In this document: in pieces, positions 27,441 through 36,323 of the stretch
How the letters are laid out: every line of letters starts with the position of its first letter
Numbering within the stretch: the first letter of the stretch is position 1
Origin: an uncultured Gammaproteobacteria bacterium
Lineage (GTDB): Bacteria; Pseudomonadota; Gammaproteobacteria; Pseudomonadales; Azotimanducaceae
Length of the DNA: 64,000 nucleotides
Reading direction: 5' to 3'
Assembly (NCBI GenBank): GCA_913050215.1
Contig: CAJXBG010000001.1
Span: forward strand, 1-64,000
The notes under the pieces: model-generated
Told to the model about the DNA's origin: nothing
Seen by the model: the letters and a program-made list of their open reading frames with translations, nothing else
Database searches by the model: none
Program-made: the position numbers and the translations under genes

Positions 27441-28127
27441 CTACGAAATCTGGTTAAGAATTCGGATCGCAGCACAAGCAGCACCGTAACCGTTATCAAT
27501 ATTAACCACGCTGATGCCAGGGGCACAGCTGACAAGTAATGAGCGAAGTGCCGTTTCGCCACCCTCAGCCATTCCGTATCCGACAGAAGTGGGCACAGCA
27601 ATGAGTGCAGAAGAGATTAAGCCTCCCAGCACAGTGGGTAACGCAGCATCCATTCCTGCGATGCAAATGACGACTTTATGATTTTGAATATCTTGAAGTC
27701 TCTCTGTCAGCCGCCAAAGCCCAGCCACGCCAACATCGCTGATCATCAAAGAATTCACACCATAATATTCGAGTGTTTTTTTCGCTTCGCTGGCGATGGG
27801 GACATCTGATGAGCCGCCACTTACGATAGCCACAGTTGCGGGTGAACCATTGGGCGCGTTATTGCGGCTTGATCTTTCAGCGTTGGCTGTTCGCAAACTG
27901 CTAGCGGTGCGAGAAACGGGGTCGTAACTCAGGAAGCCGGGGTGAGCCTCTTCAATCAGGTTAAATTGTGCTGGGGTTAGCCGGGTGAAAAGCATGTCCT
28001 TGTTGTGAGTTTTGAGGGCATCACAAATATCCAGCAACTGGGTGTCGCTTTTTCCCTCGCTAAAGACAGCTTCCGAGAGACCTGTTCGGCTTTCTCGTTC
28101 AATATCCAGATTTACTTCGTCAGTCAT
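27441..28127 (-). CDS. larB: LarB, nickel-pincer cofactor synthesis (P2CMN synthase)
   Basis: A 228-residue protein with a C-terminal AIR-carboxylase-like domain: VAIVSGGSSDVPIASEA, YYGVNSLMISDVGVAGLWRL, IAGMDAALPTVLGGLI and PTSVGYGMAEGGETAL. In characterised organisms LarB carboxylates and hydrolyses nicotinic acid adenine dinucleotide to pyridinium-3,5-biscarboxylate mononucleotide, the first step towards the nickel-pincer nucleotide. It is the last gene of the operon aldo/keto reductase-larC-larE-larB, 48 bases after larE. Confidence 0.92.
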   Translation of the reverse strand: MTDEVNLDIERESRTGLSEAVFSEGKSDTQLLDICDALKTHNKDMLFTRLTPAQFNLIEEAHPGFLSYDPVSRTASSLRTANAERSSRNNAPNGSPATVAIVSGGSSDVPIASEAKKTLEYYGVNSLMISDVGVAGLWRLTERLQDIQNHKVVICIAGMDAALPTVLGGLISSALIAVPTSVGYGMAEGGETALRSLLVSCAPGISVVNIDNGYGAACAAIRILNQIS

Positions 28128-28175
28128 TCGATCTGTCGCCCTGCGTTCATGGATTTGATGTCAAACACCTCGTGA

Positions 28176-29018
28176 TTATGTTTTGACTTCAAGCGTGTCG
28201 ATTATAAAGGCACTGCCACGCTGATAAGGTTCAAGTGTGATACTGGTCACCTGTTCATGGTATTCATGTGTAACAAAGATCTCCGAGACAAGCTTTTGCG
28301 CCTGAACGCCCAACACAGAATTTGCGTCTACCTCTTGTTCTGATTCGATCTCAATGGCAACCGAGGAAGGACGTATTCTGCAGCGCACACCCTTCAGCGG
28401 AATACGCGTTGACAGTAGATCCCAGAGTTGCTCTTCAGCCTCGGCAATTAGCGGCAATAGTACAGCGTCGATTGCCAGGCCGGTAGTGACTCTGGACGAG
28501 AGACAAGGCGCTGCCGGTAGTTCATATAGATCATGTAAATCTAAATCTTTAGCTATGCCACGAAGCGTTGTCTTATCGATGCCCACATCAACAAAGGGGT
28601 GAACAACGTCCCGTTCTTGAGCGGCCACCAAACCGGGACGGTAATCTGAAAGATCATCAAGGTTGGTACCTGAAGCGATGGTTAAGCCGGTAAGGCGTTG
28701 GATTGTCGAGTAAAGATTTCGCTTACAGAAATAACAACGGTTGGCAGGATTTGCGACGTACTCAGGATCGTCTATTTCTCGCGCGTCAATGATCTCAAGG
28801 TCCCAGTTCTCGTTTTCTGCATATCGCTTCACACGCGCCGTTGCGGATGTCGGAACAGCTGGAGAAATGGCATGGAATATCTTGCAACCCGGCCGTACGC
28901 GATTGGCAACGACCGCTAGCGTCATGCTGTCTACGCCGCCACTAACCGCGATAGAAATACGACCCAGCGACAGGAGATGTGCTGACAATTTGTCTAGAGA
29001 CTTATTTTTTCTTTTCAT
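28176..29018 (-). CDS. larE: LarE, sulfur transferase of nickel-pincer cofactor
   Basis: A 280-residue PP-loop ATPase (AVSGGVDSMT at about 24-33). It activates the carboxylates of the LarB product and inserts sulfur. The sacrificial cysteine of the Lactobacillus enzyme corresponds to C172 in APCLSSR. Two further cysteines, C95 and C98 in NRCYFCKRN, form a CxxC. LarE homologues with three such cysteines have been described as binding a [4Fe-4S] cluster and acting catalytically rather than sacrificially, so that mechanism is inferred here. It lies 51 bases after larC. Confidence 0.92.
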   Translation of the reverse strand: MKRKNKSLDKLSAHLLSLGRISIAVSGGVDSMTLAVVANRVRPGCKIFHAISPAVPTSATARVKRYAENENWDLEIIDAREIDDPEYVANPANRCYFCKRNLYSTIQRLTGLTIASGTNLDDLSDYRPGLVAAQERDVVHPFVDVGIDKTTLRGIAKDLDLHDLYELPAAPCLSSRVTTGLAIDAVLLPLIAEAEEQLWDLLSTRIPLKGVRCRIRPSSVAIEIESEQEVDANSVLGVQAQKLVSEIFVTHEYHEQVTSITLEPYQRGSAFIIDTLEVKT

Positions 29019-29069
29019 AGGGTTCTGATTACTCAGCGGTTGACCTTCAGTTGTTGCGTTCGCAACCTG

Positions 29070-30245
29070 TCATTCTTCCGACGTTTGATTTTCGATGTCT
29101 ACTTTGGTTGACCGTCGTTTGATACCGGGTAGGTGTGCAATGTCATCAATTTCTACCTTAGTGGTCATGTCGCCAGGCCTTGATGCGCGCTTTGTTCTGA
29201 ACTTCTCTGTGCCCACATTTACAATATGTTCACTACGATTAAGTATTGCCCGGTCAAGTTCGATTTTTCGTATTCCAAGCGTGGTGGTCTCTTCAAAACA
29301 CTGTGCAATGACGTCTGATTCCGCTTGCGAGACAACCAATATCTGCACCGCAAACATCATCCGACTTTTCTTGCCGTACGCCAATGATTGATTAACATCT
29401 AAAACACCGGGTAATTCACGAATATGCTCAAGGGCAACTGAAAGGTCTTCCGGTGTCTGATCATCAATTTCAAAATTCAGCTGGACCACACGGTCCTCTT
29501 GCCAGGATAGGGTCGTAGACGTTTTGTTCACGTCAAAAAAAGACACGCGCGTCACATTCGAGATCCCTGGAAAGGTTTTTGAGCCGAAGCCATAACCCGA
29601 TCCCAGCAGCATCGAGGAAGCTGGTTTCTCACCGGGTTTAAGAAACTTGAGTATCGCTGCGCCGGTGGGTGTGATTCGTTCTCCACTAATCCCGTCGTCA
29701 ATAAACTCAAAGCCTCTTAGCAAGCGTTCGGTTGCTGGTGCCGGAACGGGTAGCAATCCATGCGCTGTTTTCACACGTCCTCCACCCATGGGTAGAGAAG
29801 ATACCGAGGTACTTGTGACCCCAGCCTGTTCAATTAACCATGCGGCACTAATAATATCGGCAATAGAGTCCCAGGCCCCGACTTCGTGGAATGCAACGTC
29901 TTCTATAGCCTTGCCGTGCACAGTGGCTTCAGCCTCGGCGAGCAACCGGAATATATCTAAACTGATCTGTTTTGTCTGTTCACTCAGCAACGAACCTTCG
30001 ACCTTCTGTTTGATATCACGATAATGTCTGTGATGATGGGCTTCAAACTCTGCCGAGACGTTAAAGTAGGTGCCGGTCAAGACACCATCATTTTTGCTAG
30101 TCGCGGTTAATTCGACAAGATCAGCAAATCCGGCACGTTCAATTTGCAGCAATAACGCCGGGATAGGGGTCTTGAGATGATCAAGCATCGCGCCGACGAA
30201 CATATTGCCGGACAGTCCGCCGATAAGGTCAAGGTGTATATGCAT
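29070..30245 (-). CDS. larC: LarC, nickel insertase of nickel-pincer cofactor
   Basis: A 391-residue protein with the LarC N-terminus MHIHLDLIGGLSGNMFVGAML, a histidine cluster at H70, H71, H72 and H74, and VAFHEVGAWDSIADIISAA, all typical. It transfers Ni(II) to the dithiolated pyridinium nucleotide using CTP. In Lactobacillus plantarum the gene is split into two frames joined by ribosomal frameshifting; here it is one continuous frame. It starts eight bases after the Fe-S aldo/keto reductase gene, so the two are probably translationally linked. Confidence 0.92.
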   Translation of the reverse strand: MHIHLDLIGGLSGNMFVGAMLDHLKTPIPALLLQIERAGFADLVELTATSKNDGVLTGTYFNVSAEFEAHHHRHYRDIKQKVEGSLLSEQTKQISLDIFRLLAEAEATVHGKAIEDVAFHEVGAWDSIADIISAAWLIEQAGVTSTSVSSLPMGGGRVKTAHGLLPVPAPATERLLRGFEFIDDGISGERITPTGAAILKFLKPGEKPASSMLLGSGYGFGSKTFPGISNVTRVSFFDVNKTSTTLSWQEDRVVQLNFEIDDQTPEDLSVALEHIRELPGVLDVNQSLAYGKKSRMMFAVQILVVSQAESDVIAQCFEETTTLGIRKIELDRAILNRSEHIVNVGTEKFRTKRASRPGDMTTKVEIDDIAHLPGIKRRSTKVDIENQTSEE

Positions 30246-30253
30246 TCGTTAAA

Positions 30254-31486
30254 CTAACTCAACATGACGTGGGTAGGTCCACAGTAACTAGAAATGGAAA
30301 TACCATGGGAGCACGCATCCTGACATGGTTTACCGTCGCAAGACAAACAGGGATTTGCGTTCGTTGTAATTTGCTCATATTCGGTTTTTGCGAATGATAA
30401 ATTTCCATAGTCTACGGCGTACATCCGCGTGCGTAATACATCAGCAATGTCGACGCCGTACGGGCAACTCCCTTCACAGTCGTTGCAGGCATGACGGCAA
30501 TAAGTCAGATCGGTCATCCGTGCGTACTGTTCCAACAATTTAAAGTCTGTCTCGGTCACCTCGCGCTGTCCTGAGGCACCCAGAAACTCGTCTATTTTCT
30601 CAGTAGAGGTCATCGATATAACGGCAGCATCGACGTAGGGTTGAGAGAGTGTCCACTTGAATGCCGCCTGAGCGTAGGTTGCGCCACCCTGTTCAAAAGG
30701 CCGCATATCATTGAGTCTGGCACCACGGAGCACCTTCATACCTATGATGCCAATGTTTTTTGCTTTCGCTTTCTCCATGGCTCTCGGCAGCATCGGTTGA
30801 TTCGCGACCCAATCGAACGATCGCATGAACCGTTCATAGAATACGGGATCCTGGCCAAAATTCTGTGCCAGCAACAACACATCAAAAAGATCATTGTCGA
30901 CTGCGTAATCCACGCACTTGGCGAGATTACCAGCGTGCCCGGACATACCTGAAAAACGAATTTTGCCCTGCTGCTTGGATTTCTCAATAAACTCAAACCA
31001 CTCAGGGTTCTGTAGTCGATCCAGGGAGTTGATCGCATGGTTGAAGTAAATGTCGATGTAGTCTGTTTGGAGTCTGGTCAGGCTGGTCTCCAGGGAACGC
31101 ATGAGATCACTGGCTCGCGTCGAGGCATAGGCTTTGGTTTTTGTACCAATGACTACTTTGTCACGTTCTCCTTTTAAAGCGCGGCCAAGCACCGGTTCTG
31201 ATATGCCTCTAGCGTAGTCCTCCGCTGTGTCGAAATAGTTGACGCCCTTGGCTAGAGCATGACGAACAAGACTTTCTTCACCAGCTTTTATCTGACTCGA
31301 GCCAAACGAGATATCCGATATGCGCAGTCCGGTCTTGCCCAGTTCAACGTATTGCCGAACGCCCGGGTCCTTATCACCAGAGATTTTTGTTTCCGCGAGA
31401 GAAGCAGCGGGAATGCCCTGAGCGAGGCCGGTTGCTCCGACTGCGCCAATTTTAAGGAATGATCTTCTGTCCATATCTGAAGCCAT
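30254..31486 (-). CDS. Tat-exported Fe-S aldo/keto reductase
   Basis: A 410-residue protein. The ATG at 31486 has a GGAG site and gives a short N-terminus with the twin-arginine motif DRRSFLK followed by a hydrophobic stretch, so Tat export to the periplasm is likely. The aldo/keto reductase barrel follows (YFDTAEDYARG, VIGTKTK, GKIRFSGMSGHAG). The C-terminus has a cysteine-rich ferredoxin-like part with CRHACNDCEGSCPYG and CLSCDGKPCQDAC, which should bind [4Fe-4S] clusters. It is the first gene of the larCEB operon. Its substrate and redox partner are unknown; a role linked to a nickel-pincer enzyme is an inference from context. Confidence 0.85.
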   Translation of the reverse strand: MASDMDRRSFLKIGAVGATGLAQGIPAASLAETKISGDKDPGVRQYVELGKTGLRISDISFGSSQIKAGEESLVRHALAKGVNYFDTAEDYARGISEPVLGRALKGERDKVVIGTKTKAYASTRASDLMRSLETSLTRLQTDYIDIYFNHAINSLDRLQNPEWFEFIEKSKQQGKIRFSGMSGHAGNLAKCVDYAVDNDLFDVLLLAQNFGQDPVFYERFMRSFDWVANQPMLPRAMEKAKAKNIGIIGMKVLRGARLNDMRPFEQGGATYAQAAFKWTLSQPYVDAAVISMTSTEKIDEFLGASGQREVTETDFKLLEQYARMTDLTYCRHACNDCEGSCPYGVDIADVLRTRMYAVDYGNLSFAKTEYEQITTNANPCLSCDGKPCQDACSHGISISSYCGPTHVMLS

Positions 31487-31930
31487 GGGAAAGTCTCCGT
31501 AGGGTTTAATTCGCACGCGAGCGTGATGATTAAAATTCTACCTCCATGCGGTGGAAATAAATACACCCCGTATTTTGGAACAGAGATAATGTTTCTGCTT
31601 GTTACGTCATCGGCGTTAACAAATTAGAGGGGCAATTTACTGTCGCCCGCAGAGAAGCTTCTTCGCTGGTGCGTGCTGGAATTAAGGTCAGGTGTCGCAT
31701 TTTATGATGGTACGCCGGACCTAGCGCTGGTGAGCAAGTTTAAGGCAGACATCCAGACCCTCCCTGTTAAAAAAGACGTGCAGCATGGCTTTCATAATAA
31801 TACGACGCCGCGCTACCATGAGGCTGTGACTTACTTGCCAGTTAAAGATTCTGCCGGTTCCTGAGAACTTGGCTCGCAAGCAAATCGAGTGAACAACAAA
31901 AAGATCAAAAACGAACATGCGGGAGACAAC
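31487..31930. other. divergent intergenic region, lar operon / AbgT gene
   Basis: About 440 bases holding the promoters of both the lar operon and the AbgT carrier gene. A plus-strand open frame at 31673-31864 codes for nothing recognisable and has no clear ribosome binding site. No riboswitch-like or terminator structure was identified. Confidence 0.4.
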
Positions 31931-33469
31931 GTGACCACAATAACCTCGACAAGGCATCAAGGCTGGCTGGACAGAATAGAAACCATGGGTAATAAGCTAC
32001 CCGATCCTGCGCTATTGTTTTTCATTTTGCTGTTGATGGTTTGGATTTGCTCCGCGATCTTCGCGCAGTTGACCTATTCCCATATAGACCCACGATCCGG
32101 TGAAGCGATAGTGATCAAAAACCTATTAACTGGCGATTCCATGACTTGGTTTACCTCCAACATGGTAAAAACCTTCGTGGGTTTTCACCCGCTTGGGGTG
32201 GTACTGGTTGCGATGCTGGGTATTGGGGTTGCTGATCATACCGGTTTCATCCGCGCTGGTTTAAAAGCGCTGCTCAATGTAACGTCACCCAAAATTCTGA
32301 CACCCATGCTGCTATTGATAGCGATAGTGAGTCACAGCGGTGGAGATGCGGGTTACGTGCTGGTCATACCGTTAGGGGCTGTCATTTTTCAGGCTGCTGG
32401 TCGTCATCCTTTGGCGGGTATTGCCTGCGCCTTTGCGGGTGTGTCTGGTGGATTTAGCGCAAATTTTGTCCCGTCAATGATTGATCCTTTGCTACAGGGT
32501 ATTAGCCAAGCTGCGGCCCAAATTATTAACCCTGAGCTGACGCTCAATCCATTGAACAATTGGTTTTTTACATCAGCTTCATGCTTGTTAGTGGTTGGTG
32601 TTGGTTGGTATCTGACCGACAAGGTGATCGAACCCAGACTAGCAGCTACAGAGGTTGATGGTGACCTCGCTGATGCGCCTGCACTTGAATCTTTAACAGA
32701 CGTTGAAAGAAAGGGTTTGTATATGGCCTTGCTGTCGATGATTGTGACGGCGGTAATTCTTGTTGTTACTTCATTACCTGACGATTCTAGTTGGCGTGCG
32801 GCAAGCGGGGGCCTAGCGGCGGCCGGTTCGCCCCTCATGGCGAGTATCGTAACGCTTATTTTTATCTTCTTTCTGATACCTGGCATCGTCTATGGCTATG
32901 TCGCAGGTACCGTGAATTCCCACCATGACATCGTTGCAGGCATGAGTGAATCCATGCGCGGCATGTCTTACTATCTTGTCATGGCATTTTTTGCCTCATT
33001 GTTTATCAGCGAATTCGCCCGATCGAATCTAGGTGCGTTGCTTGCATTGCAGGGTGCGAGTGTACTCCAGAGTCTCGCAATGCCATCTGGTATTACCATC
33101 GTCGGTGTGATTTTTATTAGTGGCTTCGTCAATTTATTTATTGGGTCGGCGTCGGCTAAGTGGGCGCTATTAGCGCCGATATTAATTCCGATGCTGATGC
33201 AGTTAGGCATTTCACCAGACATTACTCAGGCCGCGTATCGGATCGGAGATTCCTCAACAAACATCATCACGCCTCTTATGCCTTACTTCCCATTGGTTGT
33301 CGTATTTTCGCAGCGTTATGTGAAAAACACTGGCATTGGCACGGTGGTTGCCATGATGTTGCCTTACTCGTTAAGTTTCCTGTTGGTTTGGACGTTGTTC
33401 TTGCTGGGCTACTGGTTTATTGGTTTCCCTTTGGGTTTACAATCCAGTTATGTTTATCCAGCACCGTAG
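31931..33469 (+). CDS. AbgT family transporter
   Basis: A 512-residue polytopic inner-membrane protein. The GTG at 31931 follows a GGGAG site and gives an N-terminus like relatives; a GTG 14 codons upstream lacks one. GWLDRIETMGNKLPDPALLF, SHSGGDAGYVLVIPLGAVIF and FIGSASAKWALLAPILIPML are AbgT-family signatures. Family members import p-aminobenzoyl-glutamate or export sulfonamides; the substrate here is not known. It is divergent from the lar operon. Confidence 0.88.
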   Translation: MTTITSTRHQGWLDRIETMGNKLPDPALLFFILLLMVWICSAIFAQLTYSHIDPRSGEAIVIKNLLTGDSMTWFTSNMVKTFVGFHPLGVVLVAMLGIGVADHTGFIRAGLKALLNVTSPKILTPMLLLIAIVSHSGGDAGYVLVIPLGAVIFQAAGRHPLAGIACAFAGVSGGFSANFVPSMIDPLLQGISQAAAQIINPELTLNPLNNWFFTSASCLLVVGVGWYLTDKVIEPRLAATEVDGDLADAPALESLTDVERKGLYMALLSMIVTAVILVVTSLPDDSSWRAASGGLAAAGSPLMASIVTLIFIFFLIPGIVYGYVAGTVNSHHDIVAGMSESMRGMSYYLVMAFFASLFISEFARSNLGALLALQGASVLQSLAMPSGITIVGVIFISGFVNLFIGSASAKWALLAPILIPMLMQLGISPDITQAAYRIGDSSTNIITPLMPYFPLVVVFSQRYVKNTGIGTVVAMMLPYSLSFLLVWTLFLLGYWFIGFPLGLQSSYVYPAP

Positions 33470-33559
33470 ACCCGATTGGGATGTAATAAGACTAGAATGT
33501 GATCAGGGTTTCGGATTCTGGTCTCGAGTGTGTATTAAAAACTTTAGGAAAATTTGAAG

Positions 33560-34342
33560 ATGCAAATAAGTATGGCGGGAAGAATTGCTCTTATTACCGG
33601 GGGCAGCAAAGGGCTTGGTTATGCAATGGGTATGAAATTCGCAGAATGCGGGGCTGAGGTTGCTCTGGTCTCTCGCAATAAAGAAGAAGTAGCAAGGGCC
33701 GCAAAAGAAATTTCAACCATAAGTTCACAAAGATGTCTGGGCTACGTCGGTGACGTGAGTAACGCTGCTGATATTGAGACTATTTTCAAGCAGGTCACCG
33801 ATGATTTCGGCAGGGTCGATGTGCTTGTTAACAATGCTGGCTTTGCTCAGGCGGGGGAGTTTACCTCAATCACTGATGAGCAATGGCAATACGATATTGA
33901 TCTAAAGCTAATGGCAGCTGTAAGAATGAGTCGACTTGTATTCCCAGGTATGAAGGAAAGAAAATGGGGGCGTATTATTAATATGCTTAATACTTTCGCC
34001 AAGTCGCCAACTGCCAATTCAGCGCCGACTTCAGTCACTCGTGCTGCGGGTATGGCTTTGACCAAAGTGCTGGCAAGTGAAGGTGCAGCTCACAATGTGC
34101 TTGTGAATGGGTTGAATATAGGGCGCATATTTTCTGATCAGGTTGTCAGAGCGTATGAGCATTCAGACAGCGATCGCAGTCTGGAAGAATTTACCGCATC
34201 GATAGGCAAGGGATTACCCATGGGGCGTATTGGCGAGACTGACGAGTGCGCCGGTTTGGCGTGTTTACTTTGCTCTGATGCCGGTGGTTACATTAGCGGT
34301 ACGTCTATCAATGTTGATGGCAATCTTTGCCCCGTCCTTTAA
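33560..34342 (+). CDS. atypical short-chain dehydrogenase-like protein
   Basis: A 260-residue Rossmann-fold protein with the SDR cofactor motif TGGSKGLG and VDVLVNNAGF. The catalytic positions are altered: where SDRs have Ser, Tyr and Lys (YxxxK), this sequence reads NMLNT and then TSVTR, so Ser, Tyr and Lys are replaced by Asn or Thr, Thr and Arg. Families lacking the normal tetrad are known among ketoacyl-ACP-reductase-like SDRs. It may bind a dinucleotide but use different chemistry, or be non-catalytic. The ATG at 33560 with an AGGAA site is preferred to a TTG two codons earlier. A hairpin overlaps its stop codon. Confidence 0.8.
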   Translation: MQISMAGRIALITGGSKGLGYAMGMKFAECGAEVALVSRNKEEVARAAKEISTISSQRCLGYVGDVSNAADIETIFKQVTDDFGRVDVLVNNAGFAQAGEFTSITDEQWQYDIDLKLMAAVRMSRLVFPGMKERKWGRIINMLNTFAKSPTANSAPTSVTRAAGMALTKVLASEGAAHNVLVNGLNIGRIFSDQVVRAYEHSDSDRSLEEFTASIGKGLPMGRIGETDECAGLACLLCSDAGGYISGTSINVDGNLCPVL

Positions 34343-34349
34343 ACGGGGC
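34329..34349. terminator. hairpin between convergent SDR and CoA-transferase genes
   Basis: GCCCCGT at 34329-34335 pairs with ACGGGGC at 34343-34349 around a seven-base loop containing the SDR stop codon. There is no T-run on either side, so termination by it alone is uncertain. Confidence 0.45.
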
Positions 34350-34357
34350 TCGTAGCA

Positions 34358-35566
34358 TCAGGCTATCACTTGATTTGCCAGCATCGATTCAATTTCGTTG
34401 TTGGTTAGTCCTAGTTCTTCGAGTGTTGCTCGGGTGTGCTCGCCCGTCGCGGGCGCACTGCGCTTGGGACCAACCTCAGCATTGTGAAATCTCATCGGTA
34501 TACTGACCGAGCGATACTCGCCAATCTCATCATTGTGCATGAGCGGAAACAAGTTAATTGACTGCGCCTGTTGGTCGGAAGGTACTTCGTGAAGCCCAAG
34601 TACCGGTCCCCAGATGAGCCCTGCTTCGTCAAATATCTTGCCCCATTCATCACGCCCTTTGGTCGCAAGTACTTCGTCAATTTCAGGCACAAGCACATGC
34701 ATATGTCGATATCGCCCCTTGGGGTCAACGAAACGTTCATCCTCCAGCCATTCGGGTTTGCCTATGCCGTGGCAGAATTTTGGCCATCCCGAGGCCTCAG
34801 GCATGTTGAATACAATCCATTTTCCATCGCCGCAAGGGTATCTGTTTGCCGTGGGTAACAGCATCTGGTCTCGCGCGCGCTTCCGAACCGGCGCTTCATC
34901 GACGGCGGTTGTGCAGTAGTCACTGGCCTGAGTCCATACTGCCGTTTCAAATAACGAGGTTTCGACTGCCTGTCCTGTGCCGGTTTTCTCCGCCACTCTG
35001 AGGCCTCCGAGAATAGCTCCCACCAGAGCAAGCCCAGCGGTATGGTCCCCTTGAGCTGGACGGGCCATAGGTACAGTACCTGTGTCTCCCTCTCGCATCG
35101 CGTCGTAAAGTCCTGATCTGCCGAAAAAAGCAGTGACATCGTAACCAGGGCGCCAGGCATCAGGACCCGAGGTGCCGTATCCCGTGAGGGTCGCATGTAC
35201 AATCGAGGGATTTGACTTCATGACCGTTGCAGGATCAAGTTGATACTTTTGCTGGCGCTCAAGTAATAAGTTACAGAGAAAAATCTCTGCTTTTTCGCAA
35301 AGCTTTAGGACCAGTTTTTGCGCCTCAGGGTTTGTTAGGTCCATACAGACAGATTCTTTGCCCCGGTTGTCGACATCGAATTGAAAGTCATAATCTGACA
35401 AACCGTCAACCTTGGCAGGTCGGCCGTTGTTGCGCATTGGGTCACCCCGTAGCGGTTCAATTTTGATGACCCTCGCACCCATATCCGCGAGTATCGCTCC
35501 TGCACTTGGTGCAGCCATCCAGTTATCAATTTCTATTACTGTTATATCTTCTAGCGGCGCTGGCAC
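34358..35566 (-). CDS. CaiB/BaiF-type CoA-transferase (class III)
   Basis: A 402-residue family III CoA-transferase. PLEDITVIEIDNWMAAPSAG and GARVIKIEPLRGDPMR are the N-terminal signatures, and the aspartate nucleophile region is in the segment DAMREGDTGTVPMARPAQGDH. Such enzymes move CoA between carboxylic acids without a free intermediate. The GTG at 35566 has an AGGAGA site and removes 18 non-homologous residues compared with the longest frame. Neighbours (SDR, TauD-type dioxygenase, GNAT) suggest a catabolic setting, with no substrate visible. Confidence 0.88.
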   Translation of the reverse strand: MPAPLEDITVIEIDNWMAAPSAGAILADMGARVIKIEPLRGDPMRNNGRPAKVDGLSDYDFQFDVDNRGKESVCMDLTNPEAQKLVLKLCEKAEIFLCNLLLERQQKYQLDPATVMKSNPSIVHATLTGYGTSGPDAWRPGYDVTAFFGRSGLYDAMREGDTGTVPMARPAQGDHTAGLALVGAILGGLRVAEKTGTGQAVETSLFETAVWTQASDYCTTAVDEAPVRKRARDQMLLPTANRYPCGDGKWIVFNMPEASGWPKFCHGIGKPEWLEDERFVDPKGRYRHMHVLVPEIDEVLATKGRDEWGKIFDEAGLIWGPVLGLHEVPSDQQAQSINLFPLMHNDEIGEYRSVSIPMRFHNAEVGPKRSAPATGEHTRATLEELGLTNNEIESMLANQVIA

Positions 35567-35672
35567 TATATCTCCTGAAACTGTTAATTTAGTCGGTAAG
35601 GCTAATACTACTTGGTGCAACTGCCTGAATACAGAAAACCTGGCTGGAAATAGTCACAAACAGGGCATTCCA

Positions 35673-36269
35673 ATGAAAGCTTTTGACATTCGTGTTTTTC
35701 ATCCGGCTGACATGCCGATGCTTTATCAAATCTGTCTTGAAACTGGGGCAAGCGGTTCTGATGCGACCGGCAGCCTTGACAGAGACATATTGGGTCATAT
35801 CTATGCGGCTCCCTACGTGATATTTGAGCCTGATCTGTGTTTTGTGCTCACCCTGAATGGCAGGGTCTGCGGATACATTCTAGGCACAAGTGACTCTCAG
35901 CGGTTCGCCGCATGGTGTGAAACAAAGTGGTGGCCAACACTGCGGCAGGCTTATCCAGCGCGCGGCAAAGCGGATCAATCTCGTGAGGCGAGCCTAATCA
36001 GAATGATTCACATGGGTTATCCAACGTCTGTTGCTGAAGATGAGTATCCCGCGCACTTACACATCGATATTTTACCGCAAGGTCAGGGGCAGAAATTAGG
36101 GGCCAGGCTCATTGAAACGTTTTTAGAACGTTTACAGATGCTGGGCGTTGCTGGAGTTCATCTTGGCGTGGGCAAGGATAATCAGCGGGCGGCAGCGTGG
36201 TACCCCAGGCTGGGTTTCCACGCCGTTGAAGAGAGCGATACGGACATCACCTATGCCATGCGCTTATAG
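35673..36269 (+). CDS. GNAT family acetyltransferase-like protein
   Basis: A 198-residue GNAT-fold protein from the ATG at 35673; the frame is open further upstream but overlaps the divergent CoA-transferase gene. The N-terminal half contains YAAPYVIFEPDLCFVLTLNG and VCGYILGTSDS, the second half HLHIDILPQGQGQKLGARLI (acetyl-CoA loop) and GVHLGVGKDNQRAAAWYPRLG. This arrangement resembles the acetyltransferase-like domain attached to O-GlcNAcase and its free-standing bacterial relatives. Substrate unknown. Confidence 0.75.
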   Translation: MKAFDIRVFHPADMPMLYQICLETGASGSDATGSLDRDILGHIYAAPYVIFEPDLCFVLTLNGRVCGYILGTSDSQRFAAWCETKWWPTLRQAYPARGKADQSREASLIRMIHMGYPTSVAEDEYPAHLHIDILPQGQGQKLGARLIETFLERLQMLGVAGVHLGVGKDNQRAAAWYPRLGFHAVEESDTDITYAMRL

Positions 36270-36323
36270 CCTTCTGACTTACTTTTCCAAGGCAAGGCAA
36301 GGGAAGGGGTAAAGGGTAAGCGG

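Noticed and set aside
29070-30245. Programmed frameshift in larC as in Lactobacillus
   Set aside because: The frame is continuous over both LarC parts, so no recoding is needed.
31673-31864. 63-codon open frame upstream of the AbgT gene
   Set aside because: No family, no clear ribosome binding site, and it lies in an expected promoter region.
32404-32886. Long antisense open frame inside the AbgT gene (a similar one lies at 52390-52758 in the NSS gene)
   Set aside because: Their residues reflect reversed codons of the membrane protein genes on the other strand; no homology or start signals.
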